A stretch of 64,000 nt of DNA from Ligula intestinalis (GCA_036362985.1 JAYGXS010000002.1:6640866-6704865), one strand, 5' to 3'; numbered from the stretch's first letter, positions 34,485 through 46,334 are shown. Numbers and translations: made by a program. The notes: generated by a model not told the origin, from the letters alone.

Positions 34485-35447
34485 GAGTTGTTCTAAAAAA
34501 ACAAATACTCATTACTTGTTGGCTGTGTTTATCGCCCACCTAATGCCAATGCACACTACGATCTTTGTCTTTCGCAGGCATTTCATGCCACAGCTGACTT
34601 GCGTCTTAAGTATTGCTTGATTGCAGGCGATTTTAAACTTCCTGACGTGCAATGGTTTCCACCATCCGGTCCTTCAAAGTTCGAGAAATTCCTTGAGGCA
34701 ATAGATATCGGCATGTGGGGTCAGATAGTCGATTTTCCCACTCGAGGAGCAAACAAAACACGACCTTATTTTCTGTAGGGGATGTGAACTACTTTCAGTA
34801 TCATCCTTGGACGCACTTGGGATTTCAGACCATCTAACAGTTGTAAGTGAACTAGAACTGGAGGCGGATGAAACATTTTCCCAAAAGTACAGACTTTATC
34901 ATGAATTCCGATCAGCAAACACGGCCGACCTACTGGCACAGCTAAACGCTCTCAAATGGTCTGAAATTTTCCAATGATTGGATGTAAATGTTTGTACCGA
35001 TGTACTTCACAAAGTGCTGGATCCACTCATCCTCCACTTTGTCCCATGTAAGAAAATAATACATTTCAAGGATGCAGTGTACCTTCCTCTGTCTTTCCGT
35101 CGTAGATTGTGTAAACTCTCTCGTCGTTTGCCTCGGCAGAACGGCACTTCCGTTCTGCCCTTGATCACACTGATCTTTGAGCAGGTTAAGAAGCTCTCCG
35201 AAGAAAAGCAGATAGCCGATGAGGCCCAATACACTGAAAATCCTTCCCTAAATGTTGCGCAACTCTTTTCGAGTACAATAAAAGCGCAGAGGAAAACGCA
35301 ACACCGCATACTTCAAGACGCTTAAAGAAATCCCATAGCTGACGCTAAGTTGACCACCAATAGCTTCAATGCGTTCCTATCCATAACGTTTAGTCAAAGT
35401 TTGTTCGCTGCACCACCGCCTATCTGGGCTTGGACAGATGTGTCCTC
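34485..35447 (+). pseudogene. LINE apurinic-type endonuclease and linker, inverted half
   Basis: The reading runs VGCVYRPPNANAHYDLCL, LKYCLIAGDFKLPDVQW, IVDFPTRGANKTRPY, and after a frameshift ALGISDHLTVVSELELE; the SDH triad residue and the GDF motif belong to the LINE AP-like endonuclease. The linker (FRRRLCKLSRRL, QILDA-like end) then continues to the assembly gap at 35448. Several stops interrupt it. The reverse transcriptase that should follow is absent on this strand and present on the other strand at 33130-34455. Confidence 0.8.
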
Positions 35448-35457
35448 NNNNNNNNNN
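35448..35457. other. Assembly gap
   Basis: Ten N bases; the true length is unknown. Confidence 0.99.
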
Positions 35458-36185
35458 CTTGCACTCTGATGGCGTTCGTGGACTTTGAACCCCGCCAGGC
35501 TTCATGCTGAAGATAACGCTGCTGAAGCAGCAGCCCGCAGTCTGCTTACCTTTCAGCCAATAGCGCTGATGTGTCAACTCAGCTTACAACTGTACATTTA
35601 TTCCGCTTGTATCATATCATTGAAGTCAGGTTTTTCCATTTAAAACACACTCCCTCCCTCGCCCAGCATTGATAAAACACAAAAACTGAAACAAAACCAA
35701 TACGGACTGCAACATAGGCAGGTTGCTTTAGGTTTTTTCTGGCCTTAGAGGTGTTTGAAAGCACTCAAGAGGTGCATTACCAACTCTTTACGATTACCTG
35801 TAGACTGGCATAATAAACATATGATTATTAACAGATGCAAAAGCGAAAGACAAAATTGGTGTTAGATCTTAGGATTCTGTCCTTTTCCAAAAGACTGGTC
35901 AAGATACATTTTCTTTCCCTTTCCTATAAATAAACGAGACACCATCTTCTATGGACATTCCACATTATCCACGGACATGTCTGTTAGTTAAACTCAAGAG
36001 ATCTCTTTGGGTTTACAGGCATGACTCACTCGTATGGTTATCTATACAAGGTGAAACTTGAAGGTACCCATCGAAAGTAGCGACAGTTTTCCCTAAATCA
36101 GCGGTCAGTTTGATTTTTGAACTCACGCCCTAACGGAAATATGACGTCAGTTACTCTGAGTGAATTTTAAGGGCATTTTCCCCTT
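35458..36185. other. Unassigned DNA
   Basis: The LINE reading does not resume after the gap and no other family was recognised. Confidence 0.35.
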
Positions 36186-36189
36186 CTTT

Positions 36190-37130
36190 TCAGTTTATTC
36201 GGTGAGAGTAATAGCGATGATCTTGAAAATTCAACTGCATTCATGAAGTTGAGTCGCATACACTTATGTATGATTTCCTTAAAATTTTCACGTTTAAAAT
36301 GTTATCAAAAACATTTAAGTTGCATTGTTTTTGCAAATAACTCTTCCCTAAATTTGACTTGGTACTATTTCGGGTTCTGATTTATGAGGGACAACAGGGA
36401 AACATATAGTCATCCAAATGTTTCTCGTAGAGTAACAGGAACGCCGCCTTCAGTACTGACTGTTGGAGACCATTCTATTGGTTAACCTCCCACCGCGTAA
36501 AGAATTCATAGTGGGGTTTTAGCCCTGAGATTATCTTGTGCAACTTCATTGCGTGTCCACGATGATGAAGGAGAGATGTCATGAAGCCCGTCACCAAAGA
36601 ACACACCTTACTGAAGGCCATGTATCATCTTGCGAACTCAGATAAGATGACCTCTTCATTGCCTGCAGCATAAAGAAAAGAAATTTAGGCATTGCATTCT
36701 TTCTATATGAGGGAGTAATCTCAGACCCCTCATTAGATATGTTGCACGACGTTGCAGTTTCTCTGAACCAATTTTGCCTTTTTCTAACCAAGACTACCGC
36801 GTTTGTATGCCATATTCCAGTTCAAGTCGAACGAAGGTGCCATAGATTTTAGCGAAATGATTTTTATTTAAAGCTAAAAATTCTCTGTTGCAGCGCGCAG
36901 TTTTCTTCTGGCGTTGTTTCCAGCCTTAATGCATTACGACGATGGCTTCAGTTTGCTCTTTATTCAAACACCGAAGTCTTTCCGCGAAGCTTCCATGGTC
37001 ATTTGTATGCCGTTTAGTATGGTTGCGTGATTTTTGATAATCGATTACGTTCACTACAGGACTCTCTCCAGCCAGCCATGGACTGATAGACCGTTCATAT
37101 GCACAAGGAAGCAGTAGTAATCTACGCATT
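36190..37130 (-). pseudogene. LINE reverse transcriptase C-terminus and tail, decayed
   Basis: Read in reverse from 37130: HFAKIYGTFVRLELEYGIQT, EKLQRRAT, MRGL, HIERMQCLNFFSLCCRQ, and the closing YAVGG-PIEW segment, with stops between. The order matches the C-terminal third of the LINE at 51197-53173. The tail ends near AGTTTATTCGGTGAGAGTAATAG at about 36200, as in the LINE ending at 50780. Confidence 0.75.
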
Positions 37131-37159
37131 GGCCAAACCTATAGATAAGACTTGTCCTA

Positions 37160-37285
37160 AGTATATGTTACTCACTTTTTTATAGCAACATATTTATGTT
37201 GGATATTTCATGTATACTGTTTTCAATAGGGTCTTCAAAGGCATTGCCTATTACCCTAAATATACTGAACTATACTGGACTAATG
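37160..37285 (+). mobile_element. LINE 3' tail, plus orientation
   Basis: GTTGGATATTTCATGTATAC, TTTCAATAGGGTCTTCAAAG and GGCATTGCCTATTA end in a tail made of ACTGAACTATACTGGA units. The same sequence occurs inverted at 37590-37710. Confidence 0.7.
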
Positions 37286-37589
37286 TAACTGCCGCGTCTG
37301 AACAGACATTCGACTTAAAAGTTTTCCGTAAACCCTACCCAGGGCTATATTTTATGGCGTCTACATATACTTTCATTTAGAACCTCGAATTTGTCCAAAC
37401 AGGGTCATCAAGGACTACGTTCGTAATCCGCAGATGCACCCATATATAAAAGGTATTAGAATACGATGCTTTAAAGAAGACCACACTCCACTGGATTCTA
37501 GAATAGGCTCCTAAATTTTAAATCCCCTGAGACATTTGGACCTCTGGATTTGACATATATAACATGAATTTAAAGAAAATGTGATGCAT

Positions 37590-38960
37590 ATATAGTTCAG
37601 TATAGTTCATGATATTAAGAATAGTAGGCAATGCCTTTGAAGACCCTATTGAAAGCAGAATGCATGAAATATCCAACATAAAATATGTCACTATAAACAG
37701 TGAGTAACATATATACACGCACAAATTTTAACGTGTGCGTGTGAGCAGTCAGAATAGTCTCATGTGTACATCATATATACAACATAAAATGTGCTACTGT
37801 AAAATAGTGAGTAGCATATACAAATGAAAAGATTTATCTTTAGGTTTTTCCGGGGCGTAAATTATTCCTGCTTCCTTGTACATATGAACGGTAACTGTTA
37901 AGTAGATGCTCATCCAGTTTCCGCTTAAACGCATCTGTGGAGTTCGCCATTACGACCTCCTAGGGCAGTCCGTTCCAGGCATCGATGACTCGTTGTGAGA
38001 ACGACTGCTTGCGGACTTCTAGATGTGATAGGGTTCCCTGCAGTTTGAGAGAATTCCCATGGAGGTTGGTTGAAGTGGTGAAGGCGAAGAAGTCATCAAA
38101 CTTCAGGGCACACTCCCGATTCTGTATGATGTCGCCGCAGATTTTTCTATACTCAAGGGGCAAAACGTTAAGTACTTCTAGTCTACATTCGTAAGATGAA
38201 GACTTAAGGCCCTTCACAATTTTTGTTGCCCTTCGCTGAATTCTTTTCAGCATCTGGTTATCATTGTGCATCCATGGTCGCTAGGCCTGAACGCCATACC
38301 CCAGATGTGAGTGAATAAATGTTCCATAGATTTTGCCGAATAGTTTTTTGTCTAGGTTGACAAAAGTTCGCTTAATGGCAAACAGAACACTGTTCGCCCT
38401 CTTGACAGCACTAGCGCACTGTAAAGACGGCTTCATGGATGGCACAATAGCCATAACCTGATCTTTTTGTTAATTGACTTTCGACAGGCACCTTCCATCG
38501 AGTACGTAGTTGTGTGAGTCATCCGTTGCGCTCACTTTTTCGTGTTGAGCCGCATTGTGACACATTTCTCAAAGTTAAACCGCATTAACCATTTTGGACC
38601 ATTGACCTAGGCAGTCAAGTCCTTCTTGCAGAGTTTGTTCATCATAAGCGTTTCTGATGTGTTGCCACATTTAAATATCAGCTGCAAACAAGACACCATT
38701 ACTGACCAGTCCATGCCTACAGTCGTTGACGCAGATTAGGAACAATAGTGGCCCAAGAACGGAGCCCCGAGGCACTCCACTCGCAACTGGCACTGAAGAG
38801 GATTTTGCGTTTCCGGCGCACACGGACTGCGATCGGCCTATGAAAAAATATCCTTCCCAATTTAGTCAATTGCCCCTTATCCCGGATTCGTCAACCTTGT
38901 AGAGTAGCCGTTGGTGAGGGACACTATGGAAGACTTTTTTAAAGTCTATGTAAACAACAT
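37590..38960 (-). pseudogene. LINE reverse transcriptase 3' half with tail
   Basis: Read in reverse: GDVVYIDFKKVFHSVPHQRL (motif A, with K-A-FD changed to KVFH), SGVPRGSVLGPLLF, VLFAADI (catalytic FADD changed to FAAD), KRTFVNLDKKLFGKIYGTFI, then a clean 103-codon stretch from 38271 ([13 protein letters not shown] ... [11 protein letters not shown]). The tail to 37590 carries GTAGGCAATGCCTTTGAAG. The altered catalytic aspartate and several stops make it inactive. Confidence 0.85.
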
Positions 38961-40880
38961 CTCCGGGGTATTTTCGTCTAATGAAAATATCACTGTTCCA
39001 TAGAATAAAGCATATCTTTCTAAATATCCTGTACGAAAATTTTAAATAAGTTTAGTTGGCATAAAAAGCACCACTCGCATCACAGGAGGGCTGTTCAACT
39101 GGATATGACTTAAAAGATTTAAATTGAAAATCCTGTTCTTTCTATCTCGATCCTATAACCTCTCCGCTTTCTTTTGTACAATATTGAATGCGTTTTTAGA
39201 TGAAATCATGAAAACTTTCAGTTCCCGATTAATCTACGCTCGGATTTGTCAGTATTTCTCCGAGAACATGACAATGTCATGGAATAATCAGCAACGAATA
39301 CATCATTGGTCTTAGTGATGATTGCTTGACTTCAGTACACGATCTTGTATTTGTAATTTAAATACTACAAACTAACCATCAAAAAGGCCGTGACATTTTC
39401 AAATAAAACATCTTGAAACTTGGCGTTAGAACTTAAAAAACCTTAGCAGCAAAGCACCAAACGCGCAAAACCTCATAGGGGGTATTGGGTGCTAAGCAGG
39501 AGGTGATCAGCCTTATGGCAAACATATACTCCGTCGCGGTTTCTTACAGAATTCGTGGTTAAAGGGAAATCAAAAAGGTAGGGCAAACCAAAAGTCAAAT
39601 AGTTGCGTGGTAACTGCGCAATAAGAAAGAAATTACATCACTCATAATCGTTTTACTTAAGTGCAAAGGTTGCGAAAAGGACAAAAAATATTGAAAATGA
39701 CTAAGGACTGCGGATTAAAATTGTTAGAGCAATACCTATTGGTTAACGTTATCCAAATAGGGTTGAGCTTGGCGGAATTTCGCGCTACTGAAATGTGGAA
39801 GTAGTTTTTTATGATAAGTCAAAAACGAAAGCGGCTTCTCAAGAAAACCCTACCAAGCAAGGCTTCTATTTTTCAAACATATGTTTTAAATAAAGACCGT
39901 TTCACTTTCGTTGTTCCTTGAAGGCAACGCGACATACGGGCGAGGTAACAGTGGTAAGAGGGTAAAAGAGAAAATCGAAGGAAGTTTGGAACCGACTACA
40001 GAAGCTAATAACTATTGCTTGTACGGATCCTACTCAGTTGGAGGTAATATAACCAATCCTCTCGGTGTTTCTGCGGATAAAAGGCTACTGAGAGCCCGGT
40101 TTAATGGGTAACAACTGACCTATAGTGATGATTGCAACTCCTTAAAATTTTCCAATGGCTTGTTTATCTCGATTTATTGAACAATAAATGTAGCTGCGCA
40201 TGAAATAGAATGTCCAAGACATCCTTGCTAAATTTGCACCAAATGGTCTTAAATGACCTAAGAAGAAACCTCTTTCACTTTCAAAAATGGGAAAGTTTCC
40301 GTACGTGGACTGACACACATGAAACCAATGCTACCCATACTGATTAAGCTGACCTTTGCAGATGTGCGTTGTATGTTATCATTCGATTACGACAAATATG
40401 TTACCTGGTATTGGAATATCGCTTTGAAAAATACATTAAATGGTAAAGCGAGAAACTGAAAAACGGACCCAAAAACTGTCCATATTGCAAGAGCTTAGTC
40501 AACAGATAAGCAATATAGAAGAACATGAGACGCTAAAAATGGTGTTTATTGGCTTGATCTTTCGGATTCTCGCTCAAACTCCTCCTTGCAGATTAGAGCG
40601 ACGAGGGTATCAGGGTTGCAGTATTTTCGTTGCGTGCACAAAAAAACCTCCTGCAAGCTCTGGGTCAAGCATGACCCACAGACAGCTGAGTGCACCCATC
40701 CGAACCCTCTTTGTTTCCCTCCCCTCGCCCAGATTGGCTTCACCAAACCCTCCCCGCGTAACCAACCTTTTCTTATCGACCCCTTCTCCTTTCTATGAAA
40801 AGACGAACAAGTTTTAACTGGTACGCCGTTCTCATATAAATGTACTAGTGCGATGAGAATTTATCGCAAGCTTACATGAG
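38961..40880. other. Unassigned DNA
   Basis: No gene or repeat family was recognised. Short open frames such as the one at 40440-40817 have low-complexity or mixed composition. Confidence 0.35.
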
Positions 40881-41290
40881 CTCTTCAACTATCACTTGTC
40901 CGAAGTCGCCATGCACACATTAGAAACTGAACACCAATTTGCATGGGACGAAACCTGCATTGTTGGCTCTTGTCCATACAAGAAAGGCCGCAAATTTCTC
41001 GAAGCTATGCACTCGGACGCACAATGCATGAACAGGTACACCGAGTTAGCATCGTCGTACCAAAGCCTCAAGCAGAAGGGGGCGAGACGCGAGCCAATCC
41101 ACAGGGAATGAAAAATGCGGCAACAAGGCATTGGCGCAAGCAGCACGCCACGGCATTTTCGATTTTCCCACGGACTTTCGATGTTAGCTGTTAGCCGTTT
41201 TTGGCCCATTCACTTTTCTCTACGTCTGAAGACGAAGCGGGACTCCAGCTTCGAAAATTCACTGAATAAACCATCTTTTCCCAAAGTGCT
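40880..41290 (+). pseudogene. PLE endonuclease C-terminus and 3' end
   Basis: The reading AMHTLETEHQFAWDETCIVG, CPYKKGRKFLEAMHS, NRYTELASSYQSLKQKGARR matches the part of PLE proteins after the GIY-YIG core (histidine-thymidine-rich H..E..H segment and closing residues). It is a separate PLE family from those at 13430 and 20690. The 3' end contains a hammerhead-like core at 41226-41256 and ends with ATTCACTGAATAAACC. Confidence 0.7.
41226..41256 (+). ncRNA. Hammerhead-ribozyme-like core in PLE tail
   Basis: CTGAAGA (41226-41232), a stem II of GAAGC/GCTTC with a 9-base loop, then GAAA (41253-41256). Both conserved core strands are intact. Helices I and III were not established. Confidence 0.5.
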
Positions 41291-41599
41291 TTCTCTTCAT
41301 AATTATACTTCTTGGAATGCCAATTTTTTCAATACGCCAACTACTCTTCTGAATTCTTTGATGAAAAATTTTTGCAACGCTAAAAAATTGTATTTGTACG
41401 TTTATTAATCTTGCTTATCGAGTTTGCAACACTGTCTACATATATAACAGAATTTATGAGCCTCATGTGTTAACTTCTCACTAGCACTGACAAGTCAGGG
41501 ATTATTCATATGAGAAAATAATACGTGTAGGACCTAAACCCTAAATTCAACTAAAAAAGTGACTCGGGATCGAACTTACTTGGTTATTTTAAGAAATTT

Positions 41600-42240
41600 T
41601 AAAAGCAAATATATCATCGCTTTGAACAAAAACTTTAAGCGACGTAATTTGTTACCGAATCGGTAAGAAAGAATATTTTAACGAAAATTTATGAAAAATA
41701 TTGATGTTTTAGTATTCCTTTTAACACTGTGTTCGGCCTTTGCAGGCGATGGAAAAAGAATACATTCAAAATCCGACATTGTTGTGTAACTGAAGTAGCT
41801 ATCGATTATGCTTAAGGGAAGCATTGCTACAACTCCACTTAACTAATCCTCCCTATTCAATAATGCATTTCAGAATTTCGGTCCAGGCATAGGGGATATG
41901 GTACGGACTGTAGTCCATCCTCTGGTGTCAGGGGTCACGATTAGACAACCACCAGTGAAGTACCGAAACGACTAATTACAGGGGAACCTCGGTTGACGCA
42001 TTTTTTCATTCTATACGGCACCAAGCTTGTCATGTGAAACGCTCTTCTTGTGAAACGTAGCCAATCGAATTGCATTAGTTCACTGATTGGCTGCAGGATC
42101 CACTGAGGATCCACGCCCTGGACACGGGCACTGACGGCTCAATAACTGAGCGGAAACTCGTCAAGCGAAACAGAGTTTCTGCCAGTTGCCCGCTCGTTAC
42201 CTGAGTCGGATGCTCGTTCGACTTCCGCACAGCAGCTAAC
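41600..42240 (-). repeat. Large inverted repeat, left arm
   Basis: The reverse complement matches 47699-48360 in order: the miniature element, GTACTTCACTGGTGG, ATCGTGACCCCTG, CACCAGAGGA, ACCGAAATTCTGAAATGCAT, CTTCAGTTACACAA and CACTGTTAAAAGGA. It is diverged throughout but collinear. The two arms lie about 5.4 kb apart and enclose the PLE island. Confidence 0.65.
41979..42215. mobile_element. CAGTGGAACCTCGG-type miniature element, copy 1
   Basis: Begins after TA with CAGGGGAACCTCGGTTGACG and shares with the inverse of 47699-47983: GTAGCCAATCGAATTGCAT, AGTTCACTGATTGGCTG and CTCGTCAAGCGAAAC. The right end is decayed. The end sequence and TA target fit pogo/Tigger-like non-autonomous elements. 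Confidence 0.65.
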
Positions 42241-43180
42241 GCTTATGAGGGCATCAGGGTTATCATATTTATAAAACACATTTGCCATGCGGCCACGCGC
42301 CTTATCCAGTCAACAGAGCCCGCATTCATCGTTGGCGGTCATACATGACGCGACGACAGCTCGTTAGCTCACACCCGAGTCGTTAATTGTCGAAGTTTCA
42401 TCACTGTTCTCGCTTCTAGGCGTGATAATGACTCGGCAGTGCGGCTCGCTGACACTGGAACCTTCGGCCACCCGCGTACTCTCTCCTTTACATGGCTAAT
42501 TACTCTGCCCAGTAAATGTCGTAGCACAGATAATGTATCTGCGAGATCAGTGCGCTTGCTAATCGCCTGCGAGCCAGAGAACCAGGGCTCGAACAGTTCA
42601 CAGTTCACGCAGTTTTCCGCCCTTGCGACAATTTTAGTCTCATCAAACTTGAAGTTGTGGCTGGGTCCCGTCGCACGAGTCGCCACCTGAGAGTTAGCGC
42701 CTTTCCTTTTTACTGCTGCCATCCTCATGCGAAGTAGTCTTTCATTTTGCCCTGTATAGTTACTTCGTCCACAACTGCAACAGACTTAGGACATCTTCCG
42801 CCATGACAGCGGATCGTTCGGCCGCAGCATTTGGTGTCGGATAGTTCCTCCAGTCGATGTAAAACTTCAACTCCGAGTGGTGTGAGAAGATGGCTAACGT
42901 TTCCTAAGACGTTATCTACGTACAATAGCTCTAGGAAAAATGTGGGGCTGGTGCGGTTTGGCCTTTCGTCCTGGTCACGAATGCAACCGTCGACAAAGTT
43001 GTGTGGGTAGACGTTTGCCTTGAGCATCCATCGAAGGTATTGCAATTCGGCAACGTTGCATTCTGGTTCGCTACAGTGGGTCGCAATAAGTCGATCTAGC
43101 GCCCGTGCACAGCCGCGTTTGTGACCGATTGTGCAGCTGCTCTTGAAGCTCGCTTCCTCAAATACTTTATTTGGTAAAAT
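42240..43180 (-). pseudogene. PLE linker, GIY-YIG endonuclease and 3' region
   Basis: Read in reverse from 43180: CTIGHKRGCARALDRLIATH, YLRWMLKANVYPHNFV and LLYVDNVLGNVSHLLTPLGV (linker), then in another frame CCSCGRSNYTGQNERLLRMR (GIY-YIG core with the cysteine pair) followed by VATRATGPSHNFKFDE and SVLRHLLGRVISHVKER. It continues the reverse transcriptase at 43857-44858 on the other side of the inserted element at 43185-43852. At least one frameshift separates linker and endonuclease. Confidence 0.8.
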
Positions 43181-43184
43181 TTAA

Positions 43185-43852
43185 GTTGGTCGCCCACCTT
43201 AGATACCCCTTGCTCTAGTCCGGTGATAACTTTTAGTTTTTTAGTTTAATTTTAGTTTTAGTCTAGTTAGATATCGCCAGAGTTAGTTAAATAAACTTCG
43301 ATAACTACTATATACTAAACCAGCTAAACTAACGAACGATAAATTGGCGAGCATACGTTTGCTTTCGATAACGTATTCTCAGGCTTGTATAGTTATATGG
43401 TACTTAAATAAATAAACTATGCCAGTTGGTGGATGGAAGTAGTGCTGTTGTCAGGGCCGGTGAAGTGAGAGGCGGCCAAGACAGATGATGAGCTGCGCAC
43501 GGTTGAATTAGCGACTTGTCCGTCTGTGGGGGGACCCGATTCCAAAGGCAGGTGATAAGCCGTGTGTGGTTGTGTTAGTGACATTCGCCCATGGCAACTG
43601 CGGCGTTGTTACAAAGTCCTTTTGAGCGCTAAATCCCGGTCTGCGTAACTTGATGGCGGCTGCTTCTGCTGTAGCCAACAGAGGCTGTCCAAACATAAGC
43701 CAAAGTTAACAAAACTGAGAAACCTAAAAGCTGAACTACACTTAAATTAAACTAGTAAACTAAATACTAAACTAACAACTAAACTAAACCAATGCCACCC
43801 GTCCCGTTACACAGAATACCGTGGCTAAGGATATGTGAGGTGGGCGACCAAC
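43185..43852. mobile_element. TTAA-flanked TIR element inserted in a PLE
   Basis: Ends are GTTGGTCGCCCACCT and its exact inverse, and both ends abut TTAA (43181-43184 and 43853-43856), the piggyBac target. The inverted similarity continues imperfectly for about 33 bases, followed by subterminal TTTAGTTTAG-like tracts on both sides. It splits a PLE reading frame. It carries a PLE fragment (43500-43700) but no transposase, so it is a non-autonomous or composite element. Confidence 0.75.
43500..43700 (-). pseudogene. PLE endonuclease C-terminus inside the TTAA element
   Basis: Read in reverse: QPLLATAEAAAIKLRRPGF, then VTTPQLPWANV, the same C-terminal segment as at 54590-54720 (LLATTEAAAIRLGRP, APQLPWAKLAN). 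The region after it includes AAATTGGCGAGCATACG, shared with the tail near 55000 in inverted form. It belongs to a PLE family distinct from the one it interrupts. Confidence 0.75.
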
Positions 43853-43856
43853 TTAA

Positions 43857-44858
43857 CTTTCATACCGTAGTCTTTGGGACACCACAACCTTTGCGGCAAA
43901 CGAGGAAATCATGAAAGGCTAGCTGGTAATCTTTTCACTTTCTTCATCGTAAAGTAAACATCCGGGAATTTTCCGGACAGATGTTTGTTAAATATCAACA
44001 TCTGACCCCGTTCGATGATGATGAGAGTGTCGTTCACATACCGAGCCCAGAAATTCGATCTGTGGAGCCAGAAAACCAATGATTTCAGCCGCTGCAGGAT
44101 TGCCTCAGTTACGAGTTCCGATGCCGTTGAATCTAACGCCATGTCTTTCATCTACTAGTCGATTTCTTCGTTAAGCGTGATGTATTTTTTGATTCAGAGG
44201 TTCGGGATTTGAATGATTTGGGTGGGCCCGAGGCGATTTGCCGTTACATTGTATTTGTTTTCTAGGAGTAATTCGGCGATCTTTGTTGCCAGATCCTAGG
44301 AAATGGAAGCAAAAACAGACGCGAGATCATAAGACACAATATTGTCATAAGAGTAAGAAAAAATTTCCGTAAGTCTCCCCACAAATTGCGCTGACGAGAT
44401 GAATGTGGTGTCTGAATCCGCGGTCAGAAATTTAAGACCCCGAAACAGCTACTTTGTTTGTTTGTAAGTCGAAGTTCCTTTAGGGTTCTACGATGGACCG
44501 GAGAAGGTAGTCCGCTTTGTGACTACTGGAAAACCGTAGAATCAGGCCAAGGTCGTTTTTTGCGTTCTGGCCATGCGTCGGTCGATCGGAGATATTGCCC
44601 TCGAGATCTCCAGCGTCAACAAGGTCTAATTACTCTCTTGTGTTTACACTTTTACGGGCTTGGTTTCGCATTGGACGCAGAACTGACGATCCCCTCTAAC
44701 AATGTTTGGGCTTTCTGAAGGTAAGATGTCCTGTCAAATAGAACAATGAAACGTCCCCCGTTTGCAGGCACGATAACGAGGATTTTAGCGGCCTTGAATT
44801 CTAATAGTGCATCGCGTTCGACCTTGAAGAGCACCTCACGCGGCCTATGAGTCATGAG
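43857..44858 (-). pseudogene. PLE reverse transcriptase, decayed
   Basis: Read in reverse from 44858: LEFKAAKILVIVPANGGRFI and LFDRTSYLQKAQTLL (the PLE N-terminal 'ILPADKG' region), several broken segments, then AILQRLKSLVFWLHRSN and FWARYVNDTLIIIERGQ, where the catalytic YVDD has become YVND. It ends FLVCRKGCGVPKTTV at the TTAA insertion and resumes at 43180. The mutated catalytic aspartate and numerous stops make it inactive. Confidence 0.85.
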
Positions 44859-44859
44859 G

Positions 44860-45200
44860 AGGGAGGAGACTTGGTGTCGAGTAAGGTTCTTTGTTCCGTC
44901 CGTTGCTTCTGTCTTGCAAGGGCTGACAACCGCATGAGCTCAGAACTGCTTGAGTCTTGGTTTTGCAGTCCACAGTCGACTAACAAGCGTAGTGACCTTA
45001 TGGCTCCATGCTCTGTCCTGAGACATTTCTTACACAGCGTGACTAGCCACGGGAAGAGGACGCAGGCGGTCAAAGATTCCATGCAAACATGTCGACGGTT
45101 GTATTCGCAACCAAGGCAGAAGACCAAACTGCACCATCTCCTAATTATTACGAGCCCTATCGTACGTAAAGCGAGTCTCAGGAACCGTTAGCCACCTCAA
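44860..45200 (+). pseudogene. PLE endonuclease C-terminal fragment
   Basis: The reading CLARADNRMSSELLESWFCS, PQSTNKRSDL and SVLRHFLHSVTSHGKR matches the closing region of the PLE family at 20690, 42369 and 45285. It begins directly beyond the 5' end of the minus-strand reverse transcriptase, head to head with it. Confidence 0.7.
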
Positions 45201-45279
45201 ACCACTCCAAGCGGGAGTTGCACACCGACTATAAGCAACTATCCGGCGTTAAGTAATGAGGACGCAGGATCCGCTGCCA

Positions 45280-45850
45280 TTGTAGGAGATGTCTTAAATC
45301 TGTTGCAGTTGCGGACGAAGTAACTACATTGGAGAAACTGAGAGACTACTTCTCACGGGGATGGCAGAAAATACGACAGCAGTAAACAGGAAAGGCGCTA
45401 ACTCTGGGGTGGCGACTCGTGCGACGGGACCCGGCCACACCTTCACGTTTTAGCGGGGCCGAAATTCTTACAAGGGCGAAAAACCACGTTAGGTTTGAAC
45501 TGCTTGTGTCCCGGTTCGCTGGTTCGCAGCCGATCAGTAAACGCAATGACCTCGTGGCTGCCTATTCTGTCCTGAGACATTTCCTAGGCAGAATAATTAG
45601 CCATGTGGGGAGAGAGAACGCGGGTGGCCGAAGGTTCCTGTGTCAGCGAGCCACACTGCCGAGTCAGCATCACGCCAAGAAGCGAGAGCGGTGAGGAAAT
45701 TTCAACAGTTAACGACTCGGGTGCGGGCTAACGAACAGTCATGTACGACCACCAACGATGAAGGCGGGATTCGCCGATTTGCTTAAGTATGTGGCTGTAT
45801 GGCAACCGCATTCTATAAATACTACAACCCTCATTGCCTCATGGCAGTGA
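45280..45850 (+). pseudogene. PLE GIY-YIG endonuclease and 3' region
   Basis: The core reads CCSCGRSNYIGETERLLLTG, followed by ANSGVATRATGPGHTF and a stop; another frame then gives AEILTRAKNHVRFELLVSRF and SVLRHFLGRIISHVG. The tail to about 45850 (ACTCGGGTGCGGGCTAACGA, ATTCTATAAATACTACAACC) is an inverted match to 42240-42480. The two form an inverted PLE pair about 2.5 kb apart. Confidence 0.8.
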
Positions 45851-46334
45851 CGAATTTGAGCGATAATCCGAAAGGTCAAGTCAGAAAACGCCAAATTCCA
45901 AATGATCACGTCGTTTTCTTCCGCTCTGCTTCTTAGGACCCGCCTGTTCGCTTCCTTCAGATGGGCAATAATATATTAAGTAGTTTATTTAAAATAATCA
46001 GTACCGTTGTGCAATACTCCTACAACTCGGGGAAATAATTTTGTAAATGATTAAGTGCATGACTGGAACATGACTTTTAGAGTCAGAACCGAGATTTTTA
46101 TAAATATTTTAGTCGAAGACAACCAACGTTTGTGGAATAACCACTCAAATGCAAATTATATAATCGAGTTATACCACAAGTAGTATGAATTCTATGCGGC
46201 AAAGACATTAGTACTGTACTCCCGACATAGGTACTTGCGTAAAGCCCAGACTATAGGGTAGGTTGGGGGTCCCACTGAGAAGCCGAACACCTCGTTACTG
46301 TATCACGCATACAGCTTTCTGGATTAGTCAAGTC

